In this document: in pieces, positions 45,932 through 55,255 of the stretch
Layout: every line of letters begins with the position of its first letter
Position numbering within the stretch: the first letter of the stretch is position 1
Assembly: GCF_003751845.1 (NCBI RefSeq)
Contig: NZ_RJKQ01000002.1
Span: forward strand, 1,116,001 to 1,180,000
DNA from: Enterobacter sp. BIGb0383
GTDB lineage: Bacteria > Pseudomonadota > Gammaproteobacteria > Enterobacterales > Enterobacteriaceae
Reading direction: 5' to 3'
Length of the DNA: 64,000 nt
Translations under genes and position numbers: made by a program
Notes under the pieces: generated by a model
Told to the model about the DNA's origin: nothing
The model's database searches: none
The model's input: the letters and a program-made list of their open reading frames with translations, nothing else

Positions 45932-47386
45932 ATGACGCGTTATCAGCATCTGGCCAATATTCTGGCGGAACGTATAGAGCAGGGTCTTTATCGCCACGGT
46001 GAAAAACTGCCCTCGGTGCGCAGCCTGAGCCAGGAGCACGGCGTCAGTATCAGTACCGTGCAGCAGGCCTACCAGACGCTGGAAAATTTGCAGCTGATTA
46101 CGCCCCAGCCTCGCTCCGGCTATTTTGTTGCGCCGCGTAAGGCCCAGCCGCCGGTCCCGGCGATGACGCGCCCGGTTCAGCGCCCGGTGGAGGTGACCCA
46201 GTGGGATCAGATCCTGACGCTGCTGGATGCCCGCCAGGATAAAGACGTGATCGCCTTCGGCAGCGGCTCGCCGGACGTTAATCAGCCCAGCCTGAAACCC
46301 CTGTGGCGCGAAATGAGCCGCCTGGTACAGCACCAGATCGGCGATGTCTTCAACTATGACGAACTCCCCGGCAGGCGCCTGCTCCGCGAACAAATCGCCC
46401 GCCTGATGCTCGACGGCGGAACGGTGGTCAGCGCCGAGGATCTGGTGATCACCAACGGCTGCCACGGTGCGCTGGCCCTTGCCCTGCTCGCCGTCTGCAA
46501 GCCCGGCGATATTGTGGCGGTCGAATCCCCCTCGTTCCACGGCACCATGCAGCTCCTGCGCGGCTTTGATATTAAGGCCATCGAGATCCCGACCGATTCA
46601 CAAACCGGGATCAGCATCGAAGCGCTGGAGATGGCCCTGGATCAGTGGCCGATCAAAGCCGTGATCCTGGTACCCAACTGCAATAATCCGCTGGGCTTTA
46701 TTATGCCGGACGAGCGCAAACGCGCGGTGCTCTCCCTCGCCCAGCGCCACGATATTGCCATCTTTGAAGATGATATTTACGGAGAGCTGGCAACCGAGTA
46801 TCCGCGCCCGCGCACCATTAAATCCTGGGATATCGATGGCCGCGTGCTGCTGTGCAGCTCGTTTACCAAAACCATCGCGCCAGGGCTGCGGGTCGGCTGG
46901 ATTGCGCCAGGACGCTACCTCGACCGGGTTCTGCATATGAAGTACGCCGCCAGCGGCACCAGCGTTCCGGCCACACAGCTGGCAGCGGCAGCCTTTATTC
47001 GCGACGGCCACTACCACCGCCATGTCCGGCGTATGCGGCAGATTTATCGCCACCATATGGACACTTACACCTGCTGGGTCCGTCAGTATTTCCCGTGCGG
47101 GATCTGCGTCACCCGGCCGCAGGGCGGCTTTATGCTGTGGGTTGAGCTGCCGGAAGAGGTGGATATGGTCTGCGTGGCGCGTCAGCTGTGCCGGATGAAA
47201 ATCCTGCTGGCGCCGGGCTCGCTGTTTTCCGCCTCCGGTAAGTACCGTAACTGCCTGCGCCTTAACTGCGCCCTGCCGCTCACCGAGGAGAACCGCCTCG
47301 CGCTGCAAAAAATGGGCGAGGCGGTGCGGATTGCAATGGAAGAGTCGCTCTCAGAGGATCAGGGACATCTCAACGCAGCGCAGTGA
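45932..47386 (+). CDS. yjiR: YjiR, MocR-type GntR/aminotransferase regulator
   Basis: 484 residues from ATG 45932 (MTRYQHLANILAERIEQGLY). An N-terminal GntR winged helix (LPSVRSLSQEHGVSISTVQQ) is joined to a class I aminotransferase-like domain with the PLP features: VPNCNNPLGFIMP, DDIYGELA, and SSFTKTIAPGLRVGW with the PLP lysine. MocR proteins are PLP-sensing regulators. Matches E. coli YjiR. The last 36 bp overlap the convergent GNAT gene. Confidence 0.94.
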   Translation: MTRYQHLANILAERIEQGLYRHGEKLPSVRSLSQEHGVSISTVQQAYQTLENLQLITPQPRSGYFVAPRKAQPPVPAMTRPVQRPVEVTQWDQILTLLDARQDKDVIAFGSGSPDVNQPSLKPLWREMSRLVQHQIGDVFNYDELPGRRLLREQIARLMLDGGTVVSAEDLVITNGCHGALALALLAVCKPGDIVAVESPSFHGTMQLLRGFDIKAIEIPTDSQTGISIEALEMALDQWPIKAVILVPNCNNPLGFIMPDERKRAVLSLAQRHDIAIFEDDIYGELATEYPRPRTIKSWDIDGRVLLCSSFTKTIAPGLRVGWIAPGRYLDRVLHMKYAASGTSVPATQLAAAAFIRDGHYHRHVRRMRQIYRHHMDTYTCWVRQYFPCGICVTRPQGGFMLWVELPEEVDMVCVARQLCRMKILLAPGSLFSASGKYRNCLRLNCALPLTEENRLALQKMGEAVRIAMEESLSEDQGHLNAAQ

Positions 47387-47821
47387 GGTCTGCGCCAGCG
47401 CCGACGGATAAAGGCTCTCTTTGATGACGGTAAAGCCCTGGCGCTGATAAAAGCCTGCCGCATTTGGCGTGGCGGCCAGGGTCAGCTGCGTATACCCTCG
47501 CTCGCGGGCCTCCTGTTTGATGGCCGCGAGAATACGCCCGGCCAGCCCCTGACCGTTAAACGCAGGCAGAGTAAAAATGGCTTCCACGCTGCCTTCGGCG
47601 AGATCGAGATACCCGGTGGCAACCGGCTGGCCTGAGGGACCATCGACGACAAAGAAGGGGTTGGCCGCAACCGCATGACGGTAGCCTTCCGGCATGGCTT
47701 CCGGCGTCCAGTTGCGAATAACCGTCTCCCCGTAGCTCTCTTTACAGCCGGAACGAATCGCCTGATTACGAATTTCCCACAGCGTTTCAGCCTCTTCGGG
47801 TACTGCCCGTCTGACGTGCAT
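47351..47821 (-). CDS. GNAT N-acetyltransferase
   Basis: 156 residues, GNAT fold: acetyl-CoA loop FNGQGLAGRILAAIKQEA, then LTLAATPNAAGFYQRQGF. The substrate is not predictable. Its 3' end overlaps yjiR by 36 bp tail-to-tail. ATG at 47821 is preceded by AGGAGAGGCGAC. Confidence 0.87.
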   Translation of the reverse strand: MHVRRAVPEEAETLWEIRNQAIRSGCKESYGETVIRNWTPEAMPEGYRHAVAANPFFVVDGPSGQPVATGYLDLAEGSVEAIFTLPAFNGQGLAGRILAAIKQEARERGYTQLTLAATPNAAGFYQRQGFTVIKESLYPSALAQTSLRCVEMSLIL

Positions 47822-47866
47822 GTCGCCTCTCCTTTGTGATTTGCCTTATCAGAGAGTTACCACGAA

Positions 47867-48760
47867 CTAGCCTTTCTTGCTACCCGGTTTCAGCCCGCGA
47901 TGAAATTCATGAATGCGCTTCATCGACTTGATCGTCCTCTGGGAGGTGGCGGAGGCCACGGAGAGAATGATCATCTCCAGGCACAGCAGCACCGTGCCGT
48001 GCAGAGGCAGCTTGCCCTTCTCGCCGCCGCGTGGAACGTGGATCACCACGTCCGCCTCTTTGCTGAAGCGAGAGTCCAGGGCATTGGTCAACAGGATGGT
48101 CGGAATACCGAGGCGTTTCGCTTCACGCAGGGTGGTCTGCCCTTCCCGATGGGCGGATTTCTGCGCCATCATAATCAGGACATCGCCACGCTGTAGCACG
48201 AGCAATTGCTCTGCCAGCCCGATCCCGGTCTGATTTAGCACGTTAGCCGGCATGCCGATCCGGCTGAACAGGCGGGAGGTGTATTCAGCAAGGATACCGG
48301 ACGCGCCGATACCAAAAATCGCCACCTGCCGCGCCTCCACCAGCATGGCCACGGCCTGAGCGATGGCGTAGCGGTTCGGGGCAGATGAGAGCACTTCACA
48401 GGTGTGCTGATGCCCTTCCAGCACAAAATCGATCCCGGTATTCACGTCGCAGGCTAGCGCATTCACCGTGGTGGTCATCTTCTCGGCGGAGGTGACCGCT
48501 GGCCCGAACCAGTGCTCCAGGGTGTGCTTTAAATCACGCAGACCGGCAAAACCCAGCGCCTGAATGGCCCGCACCACGGTGGCATCCGAAGTGTCGGTCA
48601 CGGCGGCGATCTCCATCGCGGTCTGCTCCAGTACCGCCTCGCGGTGATCGTTAATATAGCGCGCCACCGCCTGCAGCCGGGGCGACAGCGCAGGCGCTCT
48701 CACCCGGAAGCGTTCACCGTAGACGTCGACGCGGCTCTTGCTCGTTCTTGTGCTCAGCAT
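47867..48760 (-). CDS. RpiR-family regulator with SIS domain
   Basis: 297 residues. N-terminal helix-turn-helix of RpiR type (LEQTAMEIAAVTDTSDATVV) and a C-terminal SIS (sugar isomerase) domain (AIFGIGASGILAEYTSRLFS; LIMMAQKSAHREGQTTLREA). Such regulators usually bind phosphosugars. Unusually, it starts 15 bp after the stop of a siderophore-binding protein gene and so is the last gene of the iron importer operon. Whether it controls that operon is not shown by the sequence. Confidence 0.88.
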   Translation of the reverse strand: MLSTRTSKSRVDVYGERFRVRAPALSPRLQAVARYINDHREAVLEQTAMEIAAVTDTSDATVVRAIQALGFAGLRDLKHTLEHWFGPAVTSAEKMTTTVNALACDVNTGIDFVLEGHQHTCEVLSSAPNRYAIAQAVAMLVEARQVAIFGIGASGILAEYTSRLFSRIGMPANVLNQTGIGLAEQLLVLQRGDVLIMMAQKSAHREGQTTLREAKRLGIPTILLTNALDSRFSKEADVVIHVPRGGEKGKLPLHGTVLLCLEMIILSVASATSQRTIKSMKRIHEFHRGLKPGSKKG

Positions 48761-48775
48761 CCGTTCCTCACAGGG

Positions 48776-49720
48776 TTATTTGGCCGTCGGCAGCGGCCGC
48801 CCGGCGATATGGGACTGTACCTGCGCCACCATCAGCGCCAGTGCGGCATAGGAGTTAGAGATCGCCTCATCCCGTGACAGAAGGATATAACGCCCGCTGT
48901 GGCAGGCGTTGAGGAAATCACACCAGCCCGGCAGAACCGCGTTCATCGCGTCCAGCTCATCCTGCGGCTTACCGCCGGTATCAGCGCGCCAGGTGGCAAA
49001 GACATAGTCGGCATCCAGCTCCGGCAGCCGTTCGGCGCTGACGTCGATACGCCCGCCTTCCGGAATGGCGTCAATCAGCGGCGGGAAGCGGAATCCGGCA
49101 TCGCGCAGTACCCGTCCCAGAGAGTGGTAGGTATGCAGCGCGTTGATTTTGCCCTGATTCGCCTGTAAGACCGAGACGGTGATATTACGGGTATCGATGA
49201 CCCGCTTAAGCTGGCTGATCTGCTCCTGGTAGCGGCGATCCAGAATCGCCAGACGCGCTTCGGTCCCTGTCAGCCGGGCCAGCTTGCTGTAGATCTGCGG
49301 CGCACCGCCATCGAGATGATCGATGCTCACCGTCGGGGCGATTTTCTCCAGCTGCTCCACCGGCGTATTGCGGTTCGGCTCGGTAATGATCAGGTCCGGT
49401 TTCATCGCGGCAACGGCTTCAATATCAATATCGGCGGTACCGATAAAGCGGATCGTCGAGTTATCAAAATCCACCCCGGTCAGCAGCGCCCCGGAACGCA
49501 GAAAATGGCTGCCGTCGGCGCGGGTGCGCCCGTGACTGGCGACCGGCGGCACACCGAGTTCGATCAGCGGAATGGTAATGTCGAGATCGTGCAGGGAGAC
49601 AATACGCTGCGGATGCGCCGGGACCGTCACCGTGCGGCCCAGATCGTCGGTGAACGACTGCGTGTCTGCCGCCGCAGCACCTACGCTGAACAGCACCAGC
49701 AGAGAGAGAAGAATACGCAT
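48776..49720 (-). CDS. Siderophore-binding periplasmic protein of an ABC importer
   Basis: 314 residues from ATG 49720 (MRILLSLLVLFSVGAAAADT), with a signal peptide of about 20 residues. FepB/FhuD-type class III binding fold: FTDDLGRTVTVPAHPQRIVS, then KPDLIITEPNRNTPVEQLEK. It would deliver a ferric siderophore to the two permeases encoded before it. Ligand unknown. AAGGAGTTCT precedes the start; 16 bp after permease 2. Confidence 0.9.
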   Translation of the reverse strand: MRILLSLLVLFSVGAAAADTQSFTDDLGRTVTVPAHPQRIVSLHDLDITIPLIELGVPPVASHGRTRADGSHFLRSGALLTGVDFDNSTIRFIGTADIDIEAVAAMKPDLIITEPNRNTPVEQLEKIAPTVSIDHLDGGAPQIYSKLARLTGTEARLAILDRRYQEQISQLKRVIDTRNITVSVLQANQGKINALHTYHSLGRVLRDAGFRFPPLIDAIPEGGRIDVSAERLPELDADYVFATWRADTGGKPQDELDAMNAVLPGWCDFLNACHSGRYILLSRDEAISNSYAALALMVAQVQSHIAGRPLPTAK

Positions 49721-49736
49721 AGAACTCCTTAGTACC

Positions 49737-50789
49737 TTATAACCTGTCCCGCCGCTGCCACAGCAGGGCGAGGAAAAAGGGGCCGCCAATCAGGGAGATC
49801 ACAATCCCGGCGGGTATTTGCAGCGGCGCAAAAGCCAGTCGGCCAATACTGTCGGCCAGCAGCACCAGCAGCGATCCCAGCAGCGCGCTGCCGCACAGCA
49901 GTGCGACCTGGCCACCGCGCAGCAGAAAACGCGCCATGTGCGGGGCAATCAGCCCGACAAAGCCGATGCTCCCCACGCAGGAGACGCTGGCCGCCGTCAG
50001 CAGCACCGGCGCAATAAAGCGCAGCACCGTCAGCCGGGCAAGGGAGACGCCCAGACCGGTTGCGGCCTGATTCCCCAGCAGCGCCGCGTCGGAGGCTCTG
50101 GCGGTCATTAACAACAGCACGGCGGCAGGCAGCGCCCAGCAGAACGCCACCGTCACCAGCGGCCAGCTGGCGGCATGCAGGTTGCCCGCCATCCACAGCA
50201 GGGCCGTCTGCACATCGCGCACGTCGGCGGTCGTCATAAAGACGCCAATCGCCGCCGAGAACGCCCAGGAGACGCCGATACCGATCAGCACAAAGCGCGG
50301 GCGGGAAAAATCACGGGCCAGTACCGCGACCAGCGCGGCGACCAGCAGGCCGCCCGCCATCCCGGCCAGCGGACGCCACATCAGCCCCAGCGCAGGAAAC
50401 AGCAGGATCAGCACCAGCACCACCGCGCTACTGCCCTCTTTGACGCCAATCAGGCCCGGGTCGGCCAGACCGTTACGGGTGATGGACTGCATCGCCGCGC
50501 CCGCCATCCCCAGCATCGCGCCGCACAGTATCGCCATCAGCAGCCGCGGCAGGCGGATATCCCACACAATGTACTGCTGCTGCTCCGCCAGCACCTCGGG
50601 GTAAAACAGCGCCCGGCCAATCGCGGAGACCGGGATCGGCAGCGATCCCTGGGTCAGGCCGCCCAGCAGCAGTCCCGTCGCCAGCATGGCCAGCAGCCCG
50701 CCGACCCACAGCGCTTTCGGACGCAGCAGCCAGGAGCGTTCACCAAGGCGCAGGGCGCGCAGGCCGTTACGTTCCAGCAGGCGACTCAT
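49737..50789 (-). CDS. FecCD-family siderophore permease (second)
   Basis: 350 residues, about nine to ten helices, FecCD family: IRLPRLLMAILCGAMLGMAG, GLADPGLIGVKEGSSA, and the cytoplasmic coupling helix GSIGFVGLIAPHMARFLL. Its ATG overlaps the previous permease stop (ATGA). Forms a heterodimer with that permease in the inner membrane. Confidence 0.92.
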   Translation of the reverse strand: MSRLLERNGLRALRLGERSWLLRPKALWVGGLLAMLATGLLLGGLTQGSLPIPVSAIGRALFYPEVLAEQQQYIVWDIRLPRLLMAILCGAMLGMAGAAMQSITRNGLADPGLIGVKEGSSAVVLVLILLFPALGLMWRPLAGMAGGLLVAALVAVLARDFSRPRFVLIGIGVSWAFSAAIGVFMTTADVRDVQTALLWMAGNLHAASWPLVTVAFCWALPAAVLLLMTARASDAALLGNQAATGLGVSLARLTVLRFIAPVLLTAASVSCVGSIGFVGLIAPHMARFLLRGGQVALLCGSALLGSLLVLLADSIGRLAFAPLQIPAGIVISLIGGPFFLALLWQRRDRL

Positions 50790-51790
50790 TTAAAGAACCT
50801 CGCGGCAAGCACAATAAAGACCGGCGCGCCCACCAGGGCGGTCATCACCCCGGTTGCCAGCTCCTGAGGAGCCAGCAGCGTGCGCGCCGCCAGATCGGCC
50901 AGCAGTAGCAGGACCGCACCGCCGCAGGCGGACAGCGGCAGCGCCAGACGCAGGTCGTCGGTAACCAGACGGCGAACCAGATGCGGCACCAGCAGGCCGA
51001 TAAAGCCTATCGGCCCGGCAATCGACACCGCCGCCCCGCAGAGCAGCGCCACCGCCAGCAGCGACAGCAGCCGGGTGCGCGGCAGATTAACGCCCAGACC
51101 GCAGGCCACCCGATCCCCCAGCGCCAGCAGGTTGAGCGACGGCGCAACGCTTACCGCCAGCGCCAGCCCGCCGCAGGCTGCCAGGCTGGCGCTGCGCAGC
51201 ATAGGCCAGTTCAGCCCGGCCAGATCGCCCGCCAGCCAGGTGCGCATCGACAGCAGCGTTTGTTCATCCAGAATTAAGATCGCGGAGGTAATCGAAGAGG
51301 CAAAGGCCGACAGGGCCACGCCGCACAGGGTGACCTTCAGCGGCGTCAGACCGGCGCGTCCGGCCCCGGCAAGCGCCAGCACCAGCGAGAACAGTAGTGC
51401 GGCACCGCCCGCAGCGATCAGCGGTCGCCCAACGGGCGTCAGGCCCAGGGCGGTGGTAGCAACGACTGCCAGAGCTGCACCCGCGTTCAGCCCGAGAATA
51501 TGCGGCTCGCCAAGCGGGTTACGGATCGCCGCCTGCAGCAGCAGCCCGGCCACGCCCAGCGCGGCCCCGGTTAACAGCGCCGCCGTCAGCCGCAGCAGGC
51601 GCAGCTCAACCACCACCTTATGGTCAAAGTTGCGCGGATTGAAATCGAGCAGGGCCTGGATCACCACGCCCGGCGCAACGGTTCGTGCCCCGAAGCCAAG
51701 ATGGGCTATAGCCGCCGCCAGCAGAAGGGCCAGCAAAACCAGCATGGCCGCGCCGGTCCGGCGCAGAGGTAAGCGATGCATTCCCGTCAC
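50786..51790 (-). CDS. FecCD-family siderophore permease (first)
   Basis: 334 residues, FecCD family: LRLLRLTAALLTGAALGVAG, NPLGEPHILGLNAGAALAVV, and the coupling helix GPIGFIGLLVPHLVRRLV. GTG start at 51790 overlapping the ATPase stop; an ATG three codons on is possible. Alanine-rich, GC-rich gene. Confidence 0.92.
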   Translation of the reverse strand: MTGMHRLPLRRTGAAMLVLLALLLAAAIAHLGFGARTVAPGVVIQALLDFNPRNFDHKVVVELRLLRLTAALLTGAALGVAGLLLQAAIRNPLGEPHILGLNAGAALAVVATTALGLTPVGRPLIAAGGAALLFSLVLALAGAGRAGLTPLKVTLCGVALSAFASSITSAILILDEQTLLSMRTWLAGDLAGLNWPMLRSASLAACGGLALAVSVAPSLNLLALGDRVACGLGVNLPRTRLLSLLAVALLCGAAVSIAGPIGFIGLLVPHLVRRLVTDDLRLALPLSACGGAVLLLLADLAARTLLAPQELATGVMTALVGAPVFIVLAARFFK

Positions 51791-52611
51791 GAGCGAGCGT
51801 CCTGGCGACGGAACGGCATAAAGAAGGGCTTGCCGGTCAGCGGATTGAGCGACATCTGGACCTCAACGTCAAACACCCGCTTGATTAGCTCAGGCGTACA
51901 CTGCTGGCCTTCGTGGATCACGCCTTCGAGCTGTCCCTGACGGAGGAAAACCAGGGTATCGCCGTAGTTCACCGCAAAATTGAGATCGTGCAGAACCACG
52001 ACCACCGTCCGGCCATGATGGCGGGTCAAGTCGTGCAGCAGTTCGAGGATCTCCACCTGATAGCGGAGATCGAGGAAGGTGGTCGGTTCATCCAGCAGGA
52101 TCGTCGGGGTTTGCTGGGCCAGCGCCATGGCGATCCAGCAGCGCTGACGCTGACCGCCGGAAAGACTGTCTACCGGGAGATGGGCAAATTCCGCGGTGCC
52201 GGTCAGGTCGAGAGCCTGCTGTACCGCCTGCTCGTCGGCCTCCGACCACTGGCGCATCATCCCCTGCCAGGGAAAACGCCCACGAGAAACCAGCTCAAAG
52301 ACCGTCAGCCCTTCCGGCAGCAGCGGAGACTGAGGCAGAATGCCGAGCTGGCGCGCCACCGCTTTGGTGGGCTGCTGATGAATCGATTTGCCGTCGAGGG
52401 TGACGCTGCCGCCCAGCGGCTTCAGCATCCGGGCGATGGTCCCCAAAAGAGTCGATTTACCACAGCCGTTCGCCCCGACCAGCACGGTCATACGTCCTTG
52501 TGGGATCGTCAGATCAATGCCGTCGATCACCACCTTGTTGTGATAGCCCGCCGACAGCTGTTGCAGAACAATCCCCTGTCCGTCGGCTCCGTTTTCCACT
52601 TGCTGTGGCAT
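51787..52611 (-). CDS. ATPase of the siderophore ABC importer
   Basis: 274 residues, FepC-type. Walker A VGANGCGKST, Q-loop LGILPQSPLLP, ABC signature LSGGQRQRCWIA, Walker B TILLDEPTTFLD, H-loop VLHDLNFAVNYG. First gene of the importer operon, with GGGAGTCAGG before its ATG and a Fur-like site about 60-80 bp upstream. Confidence 0.94.
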   Translation of the reverse strand: MPQQVENGADGQGIVLQQLSAGYHNKVVIDGIDLTIPQGRMTVLVGANGCGKSTLLGTIARMLKPLGGSVTLDGKSIHQQPTKAVARQLGILPQSPLLPEGLTVFELVSRGRFPWQGMMRQWSEADEQAVQQALDLTGTAEFAHLPVDSLSGGQRQRCWIAMALAQQTPTILLDEPTTFLDLRYQVEILELLHDLTRHHGRTVVVVLHDLNFAVNYGDTLVFLRQGQLEGVIHEGQQCTPELIKRVFDVEVQMSLNPLTGKPFFMPFRRQDARS

Positions 52612-52671
52612 CCTGACTCCCGCGCCGCAGCAGCCAAAAAACCCGGCGCACGCTGCATCAATAATTAAATA

Positions 52672-52692
52672 AAAATAACTCTCATTCGCTTT
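52672..52692 (-). promoter_or_regulatory. Fur-like box of the importer operon
   Basis: On the minus strand GCGAATGAGAGTTATTTTTA resembles Fur sites of the AATGAGAATTATT type. It is about 60-80 bp before the ATPase start. Consistent with iron repression of a siderophore importer. Confidence 0.6.
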
Positions 52693-52916
52693 GCGATATT
52701 GCCGCCTGAGGCTGTAGTAGTCAAGTTGATAAGACCCGACCGTAAAAGCGGCTAATCTCAGCCGCTACCGCAATTCACCATCGCCGATATTTTAATAATA
52801 AGCACTTTATTTTCAATATCTTAAAACCATAAAAACCCTGCTATTTCTCCGTCTTTTTCGTCGGAGCTTTGATGTAGTGATTTTTTGTTATTTTACGTTT
52901 ACTACTACATTTTCTC

Positions 52917-52940
52917 GTGATTGAATGATTCTCAATTACA
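52917..52940 (+). promoter_or_regulatory. Fur-like box of the receptor gene
   Basis: GTGATTGAATGATTCTCAAT (52917-52936) contains GATTCTCA, the core of many Fur boxes, with one extra base relative to AATGATTCTCATT. About 125 bp before the TonB receptor start. The rest of the 450-bp gap is AT-rich with one short hairpin (AGCGGCT...AGCCGCT, 52747-52766) and no gene. Confidence 0.5.
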
Positions 52941-53019
52941 CATCTGACGGCAGATTGACGGCTTAACGGATGGCGCTGCACACGGCGTGAAGTTCGGGCA
53001 ATGATTTAAAAAACCTTTT

Positions 53020-53046
53020 CCCCGTCGCTTATCACGGGGCGTTTTT
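53020..53046 (+). terminator. Intrinsic terminator in the receptor leader
   Basis: CCCCGT (53020-53025) / ACGGGG (53034-53039) stem, then CG and five T (53042-53046), ending 16 bp before the receptor ATG. Upstream there is no other gene on this strand. Either it ends a short leader RNA or sRNA from the Fur-linked promoter, or it is an attenuator for the receptor. Confidence 0.7.
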
Positions 53047-53062
53047 GCGGAAAACACATAAA

Positions 53063-55222
53063 ATGGCTAAGTTAACTTCTTGTTTTTCTGGGATGAAAGG
53101 GCGTGCGCTGTTCTCGTCGCTCTTTTTAGGCGTCGCGTTTGCGCCGCTTACGCAGGCTGCGGAAAAAACCACCGATCCTCTTAAAGAGGGCGACACCCTG
53201 ACGGTTATCGCCGATGCGAATGCCGACCGTCCGGCGACCTCCGGCTATCAGCCGCTGAGTTCCTCTACCGCAACCCTGACGTCGATGCCCATGCTCGATA
53301 TCCCGCAGGTGGTCAATACCGTCAGCGACCGGGTACTGGAAGATCAGCACGCCACCAGCCTTGATGAAGCCCTGTATAACGTCAGCAACGTGGTACAGAC
53401 CAACACCCTCGGCGGCACCCAGGACGCCTTTGTCCGCCGCGGCTTCGGCGCTAACCGCGACGGGTCGATTATGACCAACGGCCTGCGCACCGTGGTGCCA
53501 CGCAGCTTTAACGCCGCTACCTCGCGCGTTGAAGTGCTGAAAGGCCCGGCCTCCACGCTTTACGGGATCCTCGATCCCGGCGGTCTGATCAACGTGGTCA
53601 CCAAACGCCCGGAAACCACCTTTGGCGGCAGCATTTCTGCTACCTCCACCAGCTTCGGCGGCGGCACAGGCCAGTTTGACGTGACCGGCCCGATTGAAGG
53701 CACCCGTCTGGCGTACCGGCTGATCGGCGAATACCAGAATGAAGATTACTGGCGCAATTTCGGCAAAGAGAAAAGCACCTTTATCTCGCCGTCCCTGACC
53801 TGGTTTGGCGATAACGCCACGGTCAACGTGCTCTACAGCCATCGCAGCTACAAGACGCCGTTCGATCGCGGAACCATCTTCGATCTGACGACCAAAAAAC
53901 CGGTTAACGTCAGCCGTGAAACCCGCTTTGATGAAGCGTTTAACATCACCGACGGCGAATCCGATCTGGCGCAGCTGAATGCCGAATACCGCATTAACAG
54001 CGAGTGGACCGCCCGCTTTGACTACGGCTTTAGTCAGGACAAATACGGCGATAACCAGGCCCGCGTGATGGCCTATGATTCCGCGACCGGCAACCTGACC
54101 CGCCGCGTGGACGCCACCCAGGGCTCGACCCAGCGGATGCACAGCACCCGCGCCGATCTGCAGGGGAATGTGACGATTGGCGGGTTCTATAACGAAGTTC
54201 TGACCGGGATCTCGTACGAGAATTACGATCTGCTGCGCACCGATATGATCCGCTGCAAGAACGTGAAGGGCTTTAATATCTATAACCCCTCCTACGGCAA
54301 TCTGAGCGAATGTACCCAGGTTTCCGCCGCCGACAGCGATCAGACCATCAAGCAAGAGAGTTACTCCGCCTACGTTCAGGATGCGCTTTATCTGACGGAT
54401 AAGTGGATTGTCGTCGCCGGGGCGCGCTACCAGTCCTATACCGAGTACGCCGGGAAGGGCCGTCCGTTTAACGTTAACACCGACAGCAAAGATGAGAAGC
54501 TGACGCCGAAATTCGGTATGGTCTACAAACTGACGCCGTCGGTCTCCCTGTTCGGCAACGTCTCTCAGACCTTTATGCCGCAATACTCCATCGCCAACTA
54601 TATCGGGGATCTGCCGCCGGAAACCTCCAACGCTTACGATATCGGGGCCAAGTTTGACCTGTTCGACGGGCTGACCGCCAATATCTCCCTGTTCGATATT
54701 CATAAGCGCAACGTAATGTATAGCGAAATCGTCAACGATGAGACGGTCGCTAAAACCGCCGGGCGCGTGCGCTCACGTGGCCTGGAAGTGGATGTGGCCG
54801 GGGCGCTGACGCCGAATATGAACCTGATCGCCAGCTATAGCTACACGGCGGCGAAGGTGACGGACGACCCGAAATACGCCGGGAAGCCGATGCCGAACGT
54901 GCCGCGCCATACCGGCTCCCTGTTCCTGACCTACGACATTAACAACCTGGTTGGCAACAATACCCTGACCCTGGGCGGCGGCGGCCACGGCGTAAACCGT
55001 CGTTCGGCGACCAACGGGGCGGATTACTATCTGCCGGGCTACTTTGTGGCGGACGCCTTCGCGGCGTACAAAATGAAGCTGCAGTATCCGGTAACGCTCC
55101 AGCTGAACGTGAAGAATCTCTTCGATAAGACCTACTACACCTCGTCTATCGGCACCAACAATCTGGGCAACCAGATCGGCGATCCGCGTGAAGTGCAGTT
55201 TACGGTTAAGATGGATTTCTGA
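53063..55222 (+). CDS. TonB-dependent siderophore receptor (FcuA/FoxA-like)
   Basis: 719 residues from ATG 53063 (MAKLTSCFSGMKGRALFSSL). Signal peptide ending LTQA-A, TonB-box-like DTLTVIAD, plug domain (about 60-170: PQVVNTVSDRVLEDQHATSL; VEVLKGPASTLYGILDPGGL), then a 22-strand barrel ending in Phe (EVQFTVKMDF), as outer-membrane proteins do. Two cysteines (RCKNVKGF...SECTQ) can pair in an outer loop. It would take up a ferric siderophore, probably of hydroxamate type, and hand it to the divergent ABC importer. The start has a weak ribosome site; a TTG frame opening at 53045 lies in the terminator hairpin region. Confidence 0.92.
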   Translation: MAKLTSCFSGMKGRALFSSLFLGVAFAPLTQAAEKTTDPLKEGDTLTVIADANADRPATSGYQPLSSSTATLTSMPMLDIPQVVNTVSDRVLEDQHATSLDEALYNVSNVVQTNTLGGTQDAFVRRGFGANRDGSIMTNGLRTVVPRSFNAATSRVEVLKGPASTLYGILDPGGLINVVTKRPETTFGGSISATSTSFGGGTGQFDVTGPIEGTRLAYRLIGEYQNEDYWRNFGKEKSTFISPSLTWFGDNATVNVLYSHRSYKTPFDRGTIFDLTTKKPVNVSRETRFDEAFNITDGESDLAQLNAEYRINSEWTARFDYGFSQDKYGDNQARVMAYDSATGNLTRRVDATQGSTQRMHSTRADLQGNVTIGGFYNEVLTGISYENYDLLRTDMIRCKNVKGFNIYNPSYGNLSECTQVSAADSDQTIKQESYSAYVQDALYLTDKWIVVAGARYQSYTEYAGKGRPFNVNTDSKDEKLTPKFGMVYKLTPSVSLFGNVSQTFMPQYSIANYIGDLPPETSNAYDIGAKFDLFDGLTANISLFDIHKRNVMYSEIVNDETVAKTAGRVRSRGLEVDVAGALTPNMNLIASYSYTAAKVTDDPKYAGKPMPNVPRHTGSLFLTYDINNLVGNNTLTLGGGGHGVNRRSATNGADYYLPGYFVADAFAAYKMKLQYPVTLQLNVKNLFDKTYYTSSIGTNNLGNQIGDPREVQFTVKMDF

Positions 55223-55235
55223 CCGACAATCAATG

Positions 55236-55255
55236 GCCCCGCCTCCCGGCGGGGC
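55236..55255. terminator. Hairpin between receptor and LysR gene
   Basis: GCCCCGCC / GGCGGGGC stem with loop TCCC, 13 bp after the receptor stop and touching the stop codon of the convergent LysR gene. Confidence 0.65.

Noticed and set aside
53020-53046. Riboswitch in the receptor leader
   Set aside because: Only a simple terminator hairpin is visible, without any recognisable aptamer before it.
53126-54703. 525-codon open frame opposite the TonB receptor
   Set aside because: Shadow frame in GC-rich coding DNA.
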